DNA of 64,000 bases from Trachythela sp. YZ-2020 (taxonomy: Eukaryota > Cnidaria > Anthozoa > Malacalcyonacea > Clavulariidae). Each line of letters begins with the position of its first letter. The first letter of the stretch is position 1. A program made the position numbers and the translations under genes. The stretch is from the NCBI GenBank assembly GCA_016169945.1, contig JADLSH010000327.1:186001-250000 (forward strand), given 5' to 3'. Below the pieces are notes generated by a model. That model saw only the letters and a list, made by a program, of their open reading frames with translations, was not told the origin of the DNA and did not search any database. Positions 1 to 10,400 of this stretch are shown piece after piece.

Positions 1-60
1 TTGTTCGAAAATCTTGTGGAGTTATTTTCTCGTTTTATCTGCTAAACGTGCTGACTTATA

Positions 61-262
61 CAGGCCAATATTTTCTTTGCCAACCTTTTTTCCTAGGTGT
101 TTCAAAATGAAAAGGCCTACAAGTTGGCAAACTTCAGAATCGTCATAGCTACCCATGGTGACGTCACATATACTGTTGCTGTCTCTTTTTATCCACTAGG
201 TTTAGGCTTTTTCATTTTAAAACACCTAGGAAAAAAGTTTGGCAAAGAAAATATTGGCCTGC
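61..262. repeat. Foldback (MITE-like) inverted repeat
   Basis: The first 57 bases (about 61-117) return as the reverse complement at about 202-262 with only a few mismatches. Each arm starts CAGGCCAATATTTTC at its outer end. The roughly 85-base spacer has no coding signal, and the short ORF across it follows from the palindrome. No clear target duplication is visible, so the element class is unknown. Confidence 0.85.
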
Positions 263-349
263 ATAGAGACGACGGATTGGCAATCATAAAAGGCAAGTCA
301 GCCTAAGGATGATCCATTATACATAAAGAGACATTTAAACCACCCAGCA

Positions 350-960
350 TGCATCATGAAGCAGCTCTCAGCATCAATCAACAAGCGCATTTCACTCCTC
401 TCTTCTGACGAGGACATATGCCGAGAATCTGCACCAATTTATCAAAATGCACTAAGGCACAGTAATTTCAACCACACACTTGACTATACGCATCAACAAT
501 CACAACAAAAACGCAGAAAAAGGCACCGCAATATAATTTGGTTTAATTCTCTATTTAGTAATTTCTTCAGCTTTCCATCTAACCACAAACTACATAAAAT
601 TTTTAACAGGAACACAGTTAAGATCAGCTTTAGTTGCATGAACAATGTCAAGTCCATAATCACTAGGCACAATACACGCATAATTAGGGAAAACCAGCTA
701 CAGACAATTGCAATTGCAGAGATGAGAAAATATGCCCACTTCAGAAACAATGCACGACCAAGGACATAGTATACAAGGCAACTGTTACCAAAAGCAACAA
801 GGACAACACTAAAACTACATTGGCATGACTGCAAGCACATTTAAAGAGCGACACCGTAACACAATACATCTTTTCAACAGAAAAATACCCAAATGACACC
901 GAACTTTCGAAATATATTTGGAAATTGAAAGAAAACAAACAAGATTTCATAATAATTTTT
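350..960 (+). pseudogene. Penelope-like element remnant (linker and GIY-YIG endonuclease)
   Basis: The frame starting near 356 reads like the region after the RT of Penelope-like elements: INKRISLLSSDEDICRESAP, then KRHRNIIWFN, then LHKIFNRNTVKISFSCMNN. Downstream, in shifted frames, come the YIG of the GIY-YIG nuclease (YIGMTASTFKERHRN, from 816) and, near 892, its end (DTELSKYIWKLKENKQ). At least two frameshifts and a stop break the reading, and no RT core is left. In PLEs the GIY-YIG endonuclease nicks target DNA. This is a dead, 5'-truncated copy. The assignment rests on remembered family motifs rather than a search, but several motifs occur in the correct order. Confidence 0.8.
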
Positions 961-1327
961 ACTGAACAAAAGATCGGAAATAGTTTCAACATGCAGACGC
1001 AAAAGCAGATTTGAAATAAAAAACCTACAGAAGTAAAGTATGCATGGAATGTTTGAACGCCCACGTTTCGACCAATACTATTTAAGCATGGAAAATATTT
1101 TCGAAATCCCTCGCCACTTGATGATCGCTTATTGCGTGAAACATGCTATAGTGGATACCTTGAGGTAAGCGAAATATATATATATATATATTTCGACACT
1201 TATATATATAGACACTTCACGCATGTCTGGATGCGCATGTGTCTGAGTATTGTACCACATGCGCTTGGTGAGGGCAAGAGTATGGTATATAAATACGAAG
1301 TCACTCGCATCTAGACTGCGTTACAAG

Positions 1328-1371
1328 CTGCACTGACGAGCCGTTGAACGGCAAAACATGTATGTCTGACT
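1328..1371 (+). ncRNA. Degenerate type I hammerhead ribozyme (unit 1)
   Basis: It matches the unit 2 ribozyme position for position (offset 153). The conserved GAAA is mutated to AAAA, and the 3' strand of stem I (TGACT) no longer pairs with the 5' CTGCA. Stem II is preserved. It is probably inactive. Confidence 0.7.
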
Positions 1372-1480
1372 ATATATATATATATGCGCATGTGTCTGAG
1401 TATTGTACCACATGCGCTTGGTGAGGGCAAGAGTATGGTGTATAAATACGAAGTCACTCGCATCTAGACTGCGTTACAAG

Positions 1481-1524
1481 CTGCACTGACGAGCCGTTGA
1501 ACGGCGAAACATGCATGTCTGCAG
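1481..1524 (+). ncRNA. Hammerhead ribozyme, type I, core intact (unit 2)
   Basis: All core parts are present in order. Stem I 5' strand is CTGCA (1481-1485), then CTGACGA (1486-1492). Stem II pairs GCCGT (1493-1497) with ACGGC (1501-1505) over a TGA loop, followed by GAAA (1506-1509). Stem III is a very short ACA/TGT closed by TGCA, then cleavage triplet GTC ending at 1519, then stem I 3' strand TGCAG (1520-1524), which pairs fully with CTGCA. The minimal stem III is typical of PLE and retrozyme hammerheads, which are thought to work best as dimers. Predicted cleavage follows C1519. Confidence 0.87.
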
Positions 1525-1559
1525 ATTTGACTATATATATATATATATATATATAAATA

Positions 1560-1844
1560 TTGGGTTGACACTAGGTCGACAGAGCTCGATACCTTTACTG
1601 CAGAGCAAGTATACAAGCACTGTCCATCTAACGGGCAGTTGGATTTGTCACGGCAGTTGCACGTGTTATTGTGTTGAGTTGAGTCGGTGTCGTCGTCACG
1701 TTGGATCGGACTTTGCATGGAGTTTTGGCGTTTTATCACGCTGCCCATATTCCCCATGCAGCTGTAGCTGACCTTTGTGTTTCGTCGGTTGAAGACCTTA
1801 TGTAGAGGGTTATTGGCGGGGAAATGTTTGTCGGAAGTGCACAC
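1560..1844 (-). pseudogene. Penelope-like element remnant, opposite strand
   Basis: The minus-strand frame contains DKHFPANNPLHKVFN, NTKVSYSCMGNMGSVIKRQN and the cysteine motif CNCRDKSNCPLDGQC. This is the conserved linker between RT and GIY-YIG endonuclease in PLEs. It resembles the plus-strand fragment at 350-960 but keeps the Cys motif that one lacks. It stops at a TA microsatellite beside the hammerhead repeat. There is no RT or YIG, so it is a truncated relic. Confidence 0.8.
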
Positions 1845-2375
1845 TATAATTATAGTCTGTAGGTTAACAATTTTATTGTCATATAGGCTTTAGCAATTTA
1901 ATCAACCAGCCATAAGCACTTTGTAAACAATTGTGGCTTTAGTCCGATGATCGCATTTTGCGTGAAACTGGAGTAACCGAGTAGAACTGTTTCAACTTTT
2001 ATATATATATATATATATGCCTGCCATCAGCAGATGTTCTACATCTCACCTCATCTCATACATAGCTCTTTTTTCTCATTTTCTTGTTTTGTTCGCTTCT
2101 CCTTACATGCTAATATATTTTGTAATGTGATTTCCATATTTTGTTTATAATTTGTTTTGATTAAATCCAGCTGATTGGTGTATTTTTTGTCGCGTGATCG
2201 CTTTTGTATTCATTTTAAAAGCACATGTTTTTCCTCAACCCACGCTACTAATTTCCAGACGAAGGGCCTTCGCTCGAAATGTCGAAGATCTTATTGTATT
2301 TTTCAGATAGTTTTAGCCGTCGAATCTTCGTTATACTCTACCTACACTGGCACAACGCGTTCGACTCTTTAATAT
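1845..2375. other. Non-coding stretch with dispersed repeat
   Basis: No gene is seen. The stretch near 1946 (GATCGCATTTTGCGTGAAAC) resembles 1122-1142, so a second weak copy of the repeat flanking the hammerhead units lies here, followed by (TA)n at 2000-2018. At 2250-2370 lies a copy of a dispersed family whose core is CGAAGGGCCTTCGCTCGAAA and whose tail reads CTACCTACACTGGCA. Related copies are at about 35094-35210 and 55470-56205. Confidence 0.7.
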
Positions 2376-2508
2376 TATTGTATGTTGAGTACCTGCATGT
2401 TGAGTGTTGCATGTTGAGTGTTGAGTAAGACGTGCATATTCGATTTTTATTCATTGATCAAGTATATATTTATTTATAAACGACTGATATCATTTTAAAG
2501 CTTACTTT

Positions 2509-3924
2509 TTGCTTATGGCAAGAGTTCTTAGTGAAAATTTGGCCTTTGCGTGGACGGGGGATTTTGAATCATTGAAAGAATTTGTCAGCGATGAACTACA
2601 TCTTGAAGGCACTTGGTCGCATCCTGGTAGCGACAAAAAACTATTTACGGGAGAGAAGGCAACTATAACATGGAGGAAGAATAAAAACGTGTTGGGTTTT
2701 AACGGAGAGAAGGCGACTTTTATTGTGAAGGAGTTATGTAAACAGATATGGAGACAAAACGAGGAAGGTTCAGAAACGTCTGCCTCAAATACCGGTCAGT
2801 CAAGCGTATTACTAGATGTTAATAATCAAATGGGCTGTAGGTGTTCTGATGCTGCTTTCATTGCAGAGATAGAGGGAATCAAATTAGATATAGCAATTTT
2901 ACAATTGCAATTGGACCTTGCTTCTCATCGAAAACTGATCGCCCTTGAGTCTACTATTAATTTAATACAACTAAATCAAACAGACCTAGAGGCTAAAGTT
3001 AAAAGTCAAGAAGAGGAGATTATTAATTTAAGACAAATTAATCCCCCAATTGGGAACCCCCAATTGCAATTGCAAGCTTCATTAACTCCTGACGAAAGCA
3101 TTAATTCCTCACCTGTAGTTAACGATTCAATTATATTATCCCACGCACATTCTCAAGACTTAAGTAGCGGAGCTTCATCGAACATGAATATAAATGATGA
3201 AATGCCCAGTCGTACCGTAATTGATTCTACCTTAATTAGCGTAGATCCAATTCCCCAATCGCAACTGCAAACTTCATTAACTCCGGATGAAAGCATTAAT
3301 TCCTTATTTGTAGTTAACGATTCAACTATTCTATCCCACGTACACAATCAATCTGTGAATATATTAAACAGCAAATCACGTAATTCTCCGGTTCGAACGG
3401 GAAACTGTCCTAATAATAATAACATTCCTCAACTACCAACACGAAAAAGTAATATTCCGTGCCCTTTTATTTCGCGACGCGGTTGGTGTTTAAAAGGTGA
3501 TAGGTGTGACTTTTCCCATTCAAATAAAGTTAATAACTATGAAGATTGTCAACTCCCCAATATACCAAAAGATGCGGTGTTTTGCCCGTTCTTGCGTAAA
3601 AAGGGGTTTTGCAATAAAGGAACTTCATGCGATTTTTCCCATAACCGTCAATTTCACTCCATGTCTGGTGATCAACCCTCAGCCAACACCCAATACAATG
3701 ATAGGCACCCTTTTTTAGAAAGCATGCAGCCTTTTTTATTTCGAGAGAATGCGTTAATGCCACCAAGTACTTATATGAATCTACCACCGAGATGTCTGGG
3801 CAACCATCCGTACCCATGGGGACCTATGTTCTTTCCAAGACCACTAATGGATATATCAGTTCCTCCCCTCCGATCATACTCCGCGATAGGAATTCCAGCT
3901 CAGCCACCACCTCAACTTCGCTAA
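2509..3924 (+). CDS. LINE ORF1 protein with two CCCH zinc fingers
   Basis: This is an open frame of about 470 codons; a plain ATG lies at 2515. The N-terminal ~90 residues are a compact unknown domain (LMARVLSENLAFAWTGDFE onward). A leucine/glutamine-rich stretch at about 130-175 looks like a coiled coil. The middle is low-complexity Ser/Asn/Thr with two copies of a SLTPDESINS motif. Two C-x8-C-x5-C-x3-H fingers sit at residues 318-337 (CPFISRRGWCLKGDRCDFSH) and 359-378 (CPFLRKKGFCNKGTSCDFSH). That spacing is the one used by tristetraprolin-type RNA-binding fingers, so binding of the element's own RNA is a reasonable inference. The C-terminus is proline-rich. The stop codon is followed after two bases by the ATG of ORF2. 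Confidence 0.8.
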   Translation: MLMARVLSENLAFAWTGDFESLKEFVSDELHLEGTWSHPGSDKKLFTGEKATITWRKNKNVLGFNGEKATFIVKELCKQIWRQNEEGSETSASNTGQSSVLLDVNNQMGCRCSDAAFIAEIEGIKLDIAILQLQLDLASHRKLIALESTINLIQLNQTDLEAKVKSQEEEIINLRQINPPIGNPQLQLQASLTPDESINSSPVVNDSIILSHAHSQDLSSGASSNMNINDEMPSRTVIDSTLISVDPIPQSQLQTSLTPDESINSLFVVNDSTILSHVHNQSVNILNSKSRNSPVRTGNCPNNNNIPQLPTRKSNIPCPFISRRGWCLKGDRCDFSHSNKVNNYEDCQLPNIPKDAVFCPFLRKKGFCNKGTSCDFSHNRQFHSMSGDQPSANTQYNDRHPFLESMQPFLFRENALMPPSTYMNLPPRCLGNHPYPWGPMFFPRPLMDISVPPLRSYSAIGIPAQPPPQLR

Positions 3925-3926
3925 AC

Positions 3927-6811
3927 ATGGTCTCCCTACAACAGATAGATTCACATGAAATAAGACTTCCTCTCCATGGTAATAGATTTCCTATCTCTGA
4001 TTATTGCACGATAAATACACTTGAAGTCTCTGACACAACTAAGGATACCCCAAAGGAAATCCCAGTTAGAATTACAAGCCGCCCAACAACTCTGAGAGGT
4101 AATGCTCTGAAATACCGCTGCAACCTAATACCAATTTCCGTAAAGGAAAGTAATATAACTATGCCACCTAGCGGCTACTCAGTTCCATCTGTACTCTTAA
4201 CCAATGCATGTCATGTGACAAATAAAATTACAGAACTTTCTGGAATCGTTGCTGTTAATAACCCGACACTAGTCATAATTACAGAATCTTGGCTGAACTC
4301 AAACTTCCCGGATGCTGCTATAGAAATTAGTAAGAAATTTAATGCATTCCGTCGAGACCGCCTTACCCCTGGTGGCGGTGTCTTAGCCTATGTGCACCAC
4401 CAAATATCTACTACCCGTTTGACAAATCTTGAAGTGGACGATAAAGAAGTTCTTTGGCTTGTACTTAAACCGCCTAGAACTCCCAGGCCTTACAGCTCCA
4501 TAATAGTTATTAGCGTATACTATCCGCCTGGTCAGACGAACGATGATGAAAGAGCTATGCGTGAGTATATCACTGACGGACTTGATGAAATTCTGCAGGA
4601 CCATCCCTCAGCAGGTATAATAATTGCCGGAGATTTCAATAAAATGAAACTGAATTTATTGTGCAGACGCTTCAACCTTTGCAAAGTTGTACGGGCTCCC
4701 ACTAGAGGTAGAAACGTTTTAGACCAAATCCTTACTAACATGTCAGAGCTATACAATGACATTAAACATCTCCCGCCGATTGGCCATTCTGACCATCAGT
4801 GTCTGTTACTCACTCCAAAGCTGAAAGAAAAGGTGAAGGCGATTTCTCGAAAAGTGCGCCTGACGAAATGTAGTAACTTAATTGAACTGAGTATCCATCT
4901 GAATAGGCAGAACTGGGAATTGGTTTATGCTACTAATGAGATTGACGATAAAGTTAGTGCTTTTACAAGTACTATCATGTGCATTCTCAATAAAACGGTG
5001 CCCAAACGTATTATACGTTTCCACCCCTCAGATAAACCCTGGATCACCCCGCGTATTAAGCATGAAATAAAAGCCAGACAAAAAGCCTTTACATCAGGAA
5101 ACAAATCAAGGTATAAAGTGTTATGCGACAAAGTTTCTTCACTTATATCCAGTGCAAAGAAAACGTACTACCAATCGAAAGCGGAAAATACACGTGAAAT
5201 GAACCCGGCAAAGTGGCATAAAACTATATACGAACTTGCTGCCGTTAACGAATGTAATCGTCAATTCTCAGCTGCCTCCACAGATGACCTAGTTGAACGC
5301 TTACAACAAAGTTTCACTAAGCCTTGGCAGACTACCATACCAAATGAAATTCCGAAACTAGGGGAAGTCGAACACCTACTCAAGAACATCGCGCCCGCAC
5401 TACCTTCGATCGGTCAAATCAAGGCAATTCTTAAGCACCTAAACCCTAGGAAAGCTAGTGGTTCGGACGATATTCCTGCATGGTTACTGAGTCGTTATAG
5501 CGAAGAGCTTGCTCCTGTTATCCATAACATCATCTGCTGTAGCATCTCCCAGTCTAAATACCCGACCTTATATAAACATGCTTTAGTCACCCCTGTGCCC
5601 AAAGTGAACCCCCCGAATGATATAGATAATGACTTCCGGCAGATTTCTGTGCTATCGCAAATGGCAAAAATCCTAGAAACCATACAACTCAAATTGAATA
5701 AAAGCGACCTTAAGATCAAAGATAATCAACATGCATTTACACATGGTAGATCAACAGTATCTGCATTAGCGAGTATTACCCAAAATTGGTACAATAAGAC
5801 TGAAAATTCACGTGAAGAATGGGGATCCACGCTTTATTTATCGATTTTCGTAAAGCGTTCGATTTGGTCGACCATGGTCTGCTTCTAAGAAAACTCGCGG
5901 AATTGAATGTATCAAAGTCTTTTTGGTTATGGACGCGGAGTTTTTTAGAAGGAAGGAGCCAGCAAGTAAAACTTGGTGAGAGCTTATCATCTTCTAGGCC
6001 TTGTCCCTCCGGAGTCCCCCAGGGTTCTGTTATCTCACCAACACTGTTTAATGTTCATGTTAACGACCTTGAAGACTGTATTCCTAACTATTTTCAGATT
6101 AATACGCATAAATACGCTGATGATTGCACTCAGGATGAGGCAATCTCATATTGCTCTACTAGTAACATGCAAATGGTGCTTGATTTAATGAATGACTGGG
6201 CCTTCAGAAATAAGATGGAACTTAACGCAAAAAAGACTAAAGATATGTGGATCTGTTTTAAAGAAGGTATTCCCGAACCACCTTTACTTACGATTGGTAA
6301 TGATGTGATTGAAAGAGTTAAATCGTTTAAGCTGCTGGGCCTTTGGTGTAATAATACCCTTAAATGGAACACACATGTCGAAGAAATTACAAGAAAGGCA
6401 AGAAAACGTTTATTCCACCTTCGGGAATGTCGTCGAGCTAATCTACCGACAGAAGTAGGTCTAACCTGTTACCTCTCCAAAATCAGACCGGTATTGGAAT
6501 ACGCGTCCCCAATATGGAGCGGATTACCACAATACTTAATAGATGAGGTGGAGAATATCCAAACTAGAAGTCAAAAAATACTTGCCCTGCCGCCCGACCT
6601 ACTTCAGTCTCTTGAAGAACGTCGTAATATGCTCGCCATTCGTGAATATGAGAAAATTATTGATGATGAAACGCATCCATGCAGAAAATATATACCAGAT
6701 ATCGTGACGAAAAAATATGATCTAAGAACAGTAAATACTCTCCCACAATTTTTCTCACATACTAAAAGGCACAAACTCTCGTTTATCCCAAGAACAAATG
6801 CGTTATTATAA
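3927..6811 (+). pseudogene. LINE ORF2: APE-type endonuclease and reverse transcriptase, one frameshift
   Basis: The ATG at 3927 lies two bases after the ORF1 stop (TAAACATGG), which suggests termination-reinitiation. Endonuclease motifs follow in order: IITESWLNSNFP, GGGVLAYV, IIAGDFNKMK and GHSDHQ. RT motifs follow: NPRKASGSDDIP, then, after a frameshift at about 5811-5835, FIDFRKAFDLVDH, SGVPQGSVISPTLF and the catalytic YADD at 6113-6124. The thumb and C-terminal region ends at 6811. Apart from the single 1-2 base shift between RT blocks the frame is open, so the copy is young but dead. Product: target-primed reverse transcription. Clade (CR1/L2/Jockey-like) not resolved by eye. Confidence 0.88.
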
Positions 6812-7047
6812 TCTAAATTTTATACTCTTTTTGCTCTTAACATTTTTACTATATTTGTCATAATAAATTTTACTCAACTGCCAAATTTAACTTGTGGCAA
6901 TTTTGGCAGTATATATATACACTGTATATAACATATACTATACTTAACACAATGTACATATACTCGTATCAACTTTATAAACTGTAAATCCATTGTAATT
7001 TTATACTAAAGATGGATATCAATAAATTATTATTATTATTATTATAA

Positions 7048-7277
7048 TATTACCTAATAAATGCCCCTAGGGAGGGGCCGTTTATTAGATACGGACCGTT
7101 CAATAGAGGGTGCCTTTCTCACACAAAACGCTCATTTGAACCGGCGTCTATCAGGTACGAGGCGGTTATCACAGAATGGGCGTGTATATTAGATCATTTA
7201 CGGTTTCCCAACAACGCCAGTAAGAGTACATTGATTAAAAGACAAATTCAGGTGATGGCTACAAATTTAAAATATAC
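7048..7277. other. No feature seen between LINE tail and gene exon
   Basis: About 230 bases with no ORF or repeat recognised, apart from a short CCCCTAGGGAGGGG palindrome near 7063. If the gene at 7278-12249 is complete, this is intron sequence. Confidence 0.5.
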
Positions 7278-7450
7278 CTGAGCATCGTGTTTTCTTTCCA
7301 TGTTATAAACAACTTCTCTTGCTAAAGTCATTTTCATCAACTGCTCTCCATGTCCACTTGTTGTCGCTGCTCCAAATTCATTTGCGTAACCTCCACAGCC
7401 AACCAGTGGAGCATCACCGACACGGCCTTTCAATTTCCCTGGTATACCAC
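7278..7450 (-). CDS. Asparaginase-family gene, exon 4
   Basis: Acceptor TTTTATAAG precedes GGIPGKLKGRVGDAPLVG and the rest of the substrate-binding region through TSGHGEQLMKMTLAREVV. Donor CTCAG|GTATAT ends it in phase 0. A further exon is required but not found. Confidence 0.88.
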
Positions 7451-10400
7451 CTTATAAAAGAAACAAAATTATCATAAACTTTGGCATAGTCCATTCTTCA
7501 TTCGTAAGTATTGTTTATACGATCACGGATGTTTATACTGCTAACAAAAATTAAACTTTTCATTTCTATTCTTTATCATCTTTATCACGGTATCCTCTAA
7601 CCGTCGCGATTGCCTCACGTCACTCTCACAAATATCAGTATGGACTAGGTAGGAATGAAGTGTTACAAAAAATAAGAACAGTTTGGCATGGACAACAACG
7701 TGTTGCTAATTTACCTGTCGAGATCGCACACGCGAAATGACCATTTGTATCCATGGCAACAGCCGAGACTGAGTCGTAGTCGACTGAACCTGTTTCTTGT
7801 ATTCCTTTTGCGCCAAAGTAAGATTCCACTACTTTGGGAAAATCCTCATAGGTAAATTTTCGTCTCAAACTTGTCGCTTCTTCTATAAGATCTTTGGGAT
7901 CACAAGTGGGAAATTTAATTCTTTGAGCGAATTCCAGAGCTCCATCTCCACTTAAGGCGCAATGATGCGACTCTTCCATGATTTTCCTGGCGATGTTAAC
8001 TGGATTTAAAAAATGGCGTGCAGCCGTCACTGCGCCTAGAAATTCACGTACAGGTTTAATGGTTGTGTTGTCTTCCAAAGGCACCAATATAAAGGTAGAT
8101 TGTTCATTGAAAACAGTGGCGTGCTGGCAGGGGGGCCGGGGGGCCATGCCCCCCCTCCCCCACCAGCGAAAATTTTAGGGGGCGCCAAAACATAAATGGG
8201 GGGCCGAAATTGCACAAAATCACACAAAAGCGCACACAAAAGCGCACACAAAAGCGCTAGTCCAAATTGGAATTTTGTCAGATCCGACGAGCCAACGAGA
8301 GAAAAAGAGTTTGAGATTGTTAATGATTGATACATTGTCGTTTATCTGATAAAATTTATCCGATTAATATTAGTGATATCCGATATGCCAGGTTTTCTTG
8401 GCTATCGTAAGATCGCATTTCTTACTACCGCAACTGCCGTAAGCGCTGTTCAAAGTGCTAGTACGCGCGCTTAATTTGAGTTCTGTTATTCGGAATACGA
8501 CTTATACGAGGATTAAAAATTTACCAGCCTACCTACAACTACAAGCATTACTGTCCAGTCTGTAATATGTCAAAGGATGTAAATTTCTAATTGTGAAATG
8601 TGAAGTGATTTGGCTTACGATCACTGGTAAGCTCGCCGTCTACTTCATGAATGTTCGCCGTCTACTTTTCCTTGTTTAAGAAATTGCTGGCTTCCCCTGG
8701 CGAACACGAGCCAGCACGCCACTGATTGAAAATGGCGCATTGACATAAAATTATAACGCGACATAGCACTCCTGAACATAGTTAATAGAGAAAAAGTGGT
8801 TAAGAAACTCGGCTTTTGTTTTTGTTCTATTTTTTTGTTTGCATTTGTGCACGGTCACTGTTAGTGTAAATATTGTATTTTTATGAATCGACCAATAGAA
8901 ATGTTTGGGCTTAATCTCCAAACCGTATTTCTGAAATATTAATAATAAGACAAAAGATGTGTGCACGGTTAGGTACCGTTCAACATAAATCTCATTCAGT
9001 TGTTACCTGGTTTGTAATTTGACGAGTTTCCTAACCATGTTATCTTTATTAACTATGTCCTGAATATCTGAGCACATTCGCACATACATCTTAGTTGATA
9101 ATTATATATTGTTTAATGACAATACCTGTGTTCATTGTATCTCCATCCATAATCATTGCATCGCATTCCACGTCACCACTGTTGTTCAATAATGAGCCAC
9201 GACCGGCATTAAAATACGTATTGCTCTCCAAAAAACAAACGGCTGCTTCTACGGCATCAACTGCCGTTCCGCCGTCTTTCTGTTAAAATATCGTAGAATT
9301 GAAGTTAAGGGCTTTGCGTTGTTTTGATCAGCAGCACAGAAAATATTTTGCATTATTTTGGTTGCACACCATCTCATATACTGTAACATTCCCGGGTAAA
9401 ATTTCTATTCAGGAGGAAATGTTGTCGTTAAACTTAACATTTCGTGCACCATAGTCAATCAAGGCCTTTTCTGGGAACTCTGGCAAATAATGTTTTTGTT
9501 CTATCTTTTTTATTCTAGTTGATGCAAACTTGTGCAGGGTGAGGGCATCAATTTTGGAATAACGAGACGATCGTCCAATGGCATCAAATCATCGAATTCG
9601 AATCATCAATAAGCAAAATTTTATAAGATTTGTGCACGGTGAAGCCGCCTCAACATAAAATCGTAGCTCGTTATAGACGTTTGCTGATAAAGAGACTTTT
9701 GCTTATAGAAAGTTTGCTGAGTTTCCATGCACACTTGCGTTGCCTATGCGTTCTCTCAGTCCCGTACGACATTTTGAACAAAACCCCTTGCAGTGGGCGA
9801 TCATGTGCGTATATACAATTTCGGGCAGTTTTATGTCATCTGCGAAGGCCCGATTACCTGCTCGTGTGCACACCGCATATTTTTAAGGAACATACAACCT
9901 CCATTATTATATACCTATCTATTTGGTTAATTGAGTAGTTAAGCGTGCGTTCATGAATGGTCTAAGCAGCTTTATACGACGCACCCTTTGTGTGTATGTA
10001 TTATTTATCATCTGGCGATAAACTTAGTATACCTCATATTCCAGCGGTGAAATGAACAACTCAACATGTGTTCATATATGATTTTGAGTCTATAGTGCTT
10101 CTTAAGAGCAAGCAACTAAAATTAGTTATGATGCTTTGTACTTAGATGGCGGTTCTCTTGCAGTTTAAGCAGAATGAGCTGTAGATATTGGGAAAACAAT
10201 TTAGCCAGTGTTTTGAAATGAGAACATTTATGCATGGATCCTATTAAGATAACTTTGACACAGATCAGAGAATAAGCACCATATAGCATCCCATGATAAT
10301 TAAATGTCAACTTCTTTCCATGAAAAAAACTTACAAGTGAAACCTTTGTGCTTTCTGACGCTGATGATTAAATTATTCGTTAGACAGTAGTGATAGACGG

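Larger units (their letters stand above)
1219..1555 (+). repeat. Tandem 153-bp repeat with hammerhead ribozymes (retrozyme/PLE-LTR-like)
   Basis: The segment from 1231 recurs from 1384 (offset 153) with few changes, and 1219-1230 looks like the tail of a further unit. Each unit has a TATAAATA box-like stretch, a hammerhead motif near its 3' end and a (TA)n tract. Tandem units carrying one minimal hammerhead each are the hallmark of metazoan retrozymes and of PLE terminal repeats. PLE fragments on both sides here support that link. Confidence 0.8.
2376..7047 (+). mobile_element. Near-full-length LINE with CCCH-finger ORF1 and (ATT)n tail
   Basis: Two ORFs in LINE order lie on the plus strand: a nucleic-acid-binding ORF1, then an endonuclease-RT ORF2. 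A short 3' UTR ends in ATAAATTATTATTATTATTA at about 7019-7047, a tail style found in CR1/L2/RTE-type elements. The 5' boundary is uncertain. Short TGTTGAG-type repeats at 2380-2430 may mark it. The element lies 3' of, and on the opposite strand to, the asparaginase-family exons, possibly inside that gene's last intron. Confidence 0.85.

Noticed and set aside
356..840. Minus-strand ORFs opposite the first PLE relic
   Set aside because: Cysteine/leucine-rich shadows of the plus-strand PLE reading frame.
8036..8335. Pro/Gly-rich minus ORF upstream of asparaginase exon 3
   Set aside because: It runs through the hAT MITE and across the exon 3 acceptor in another frame.
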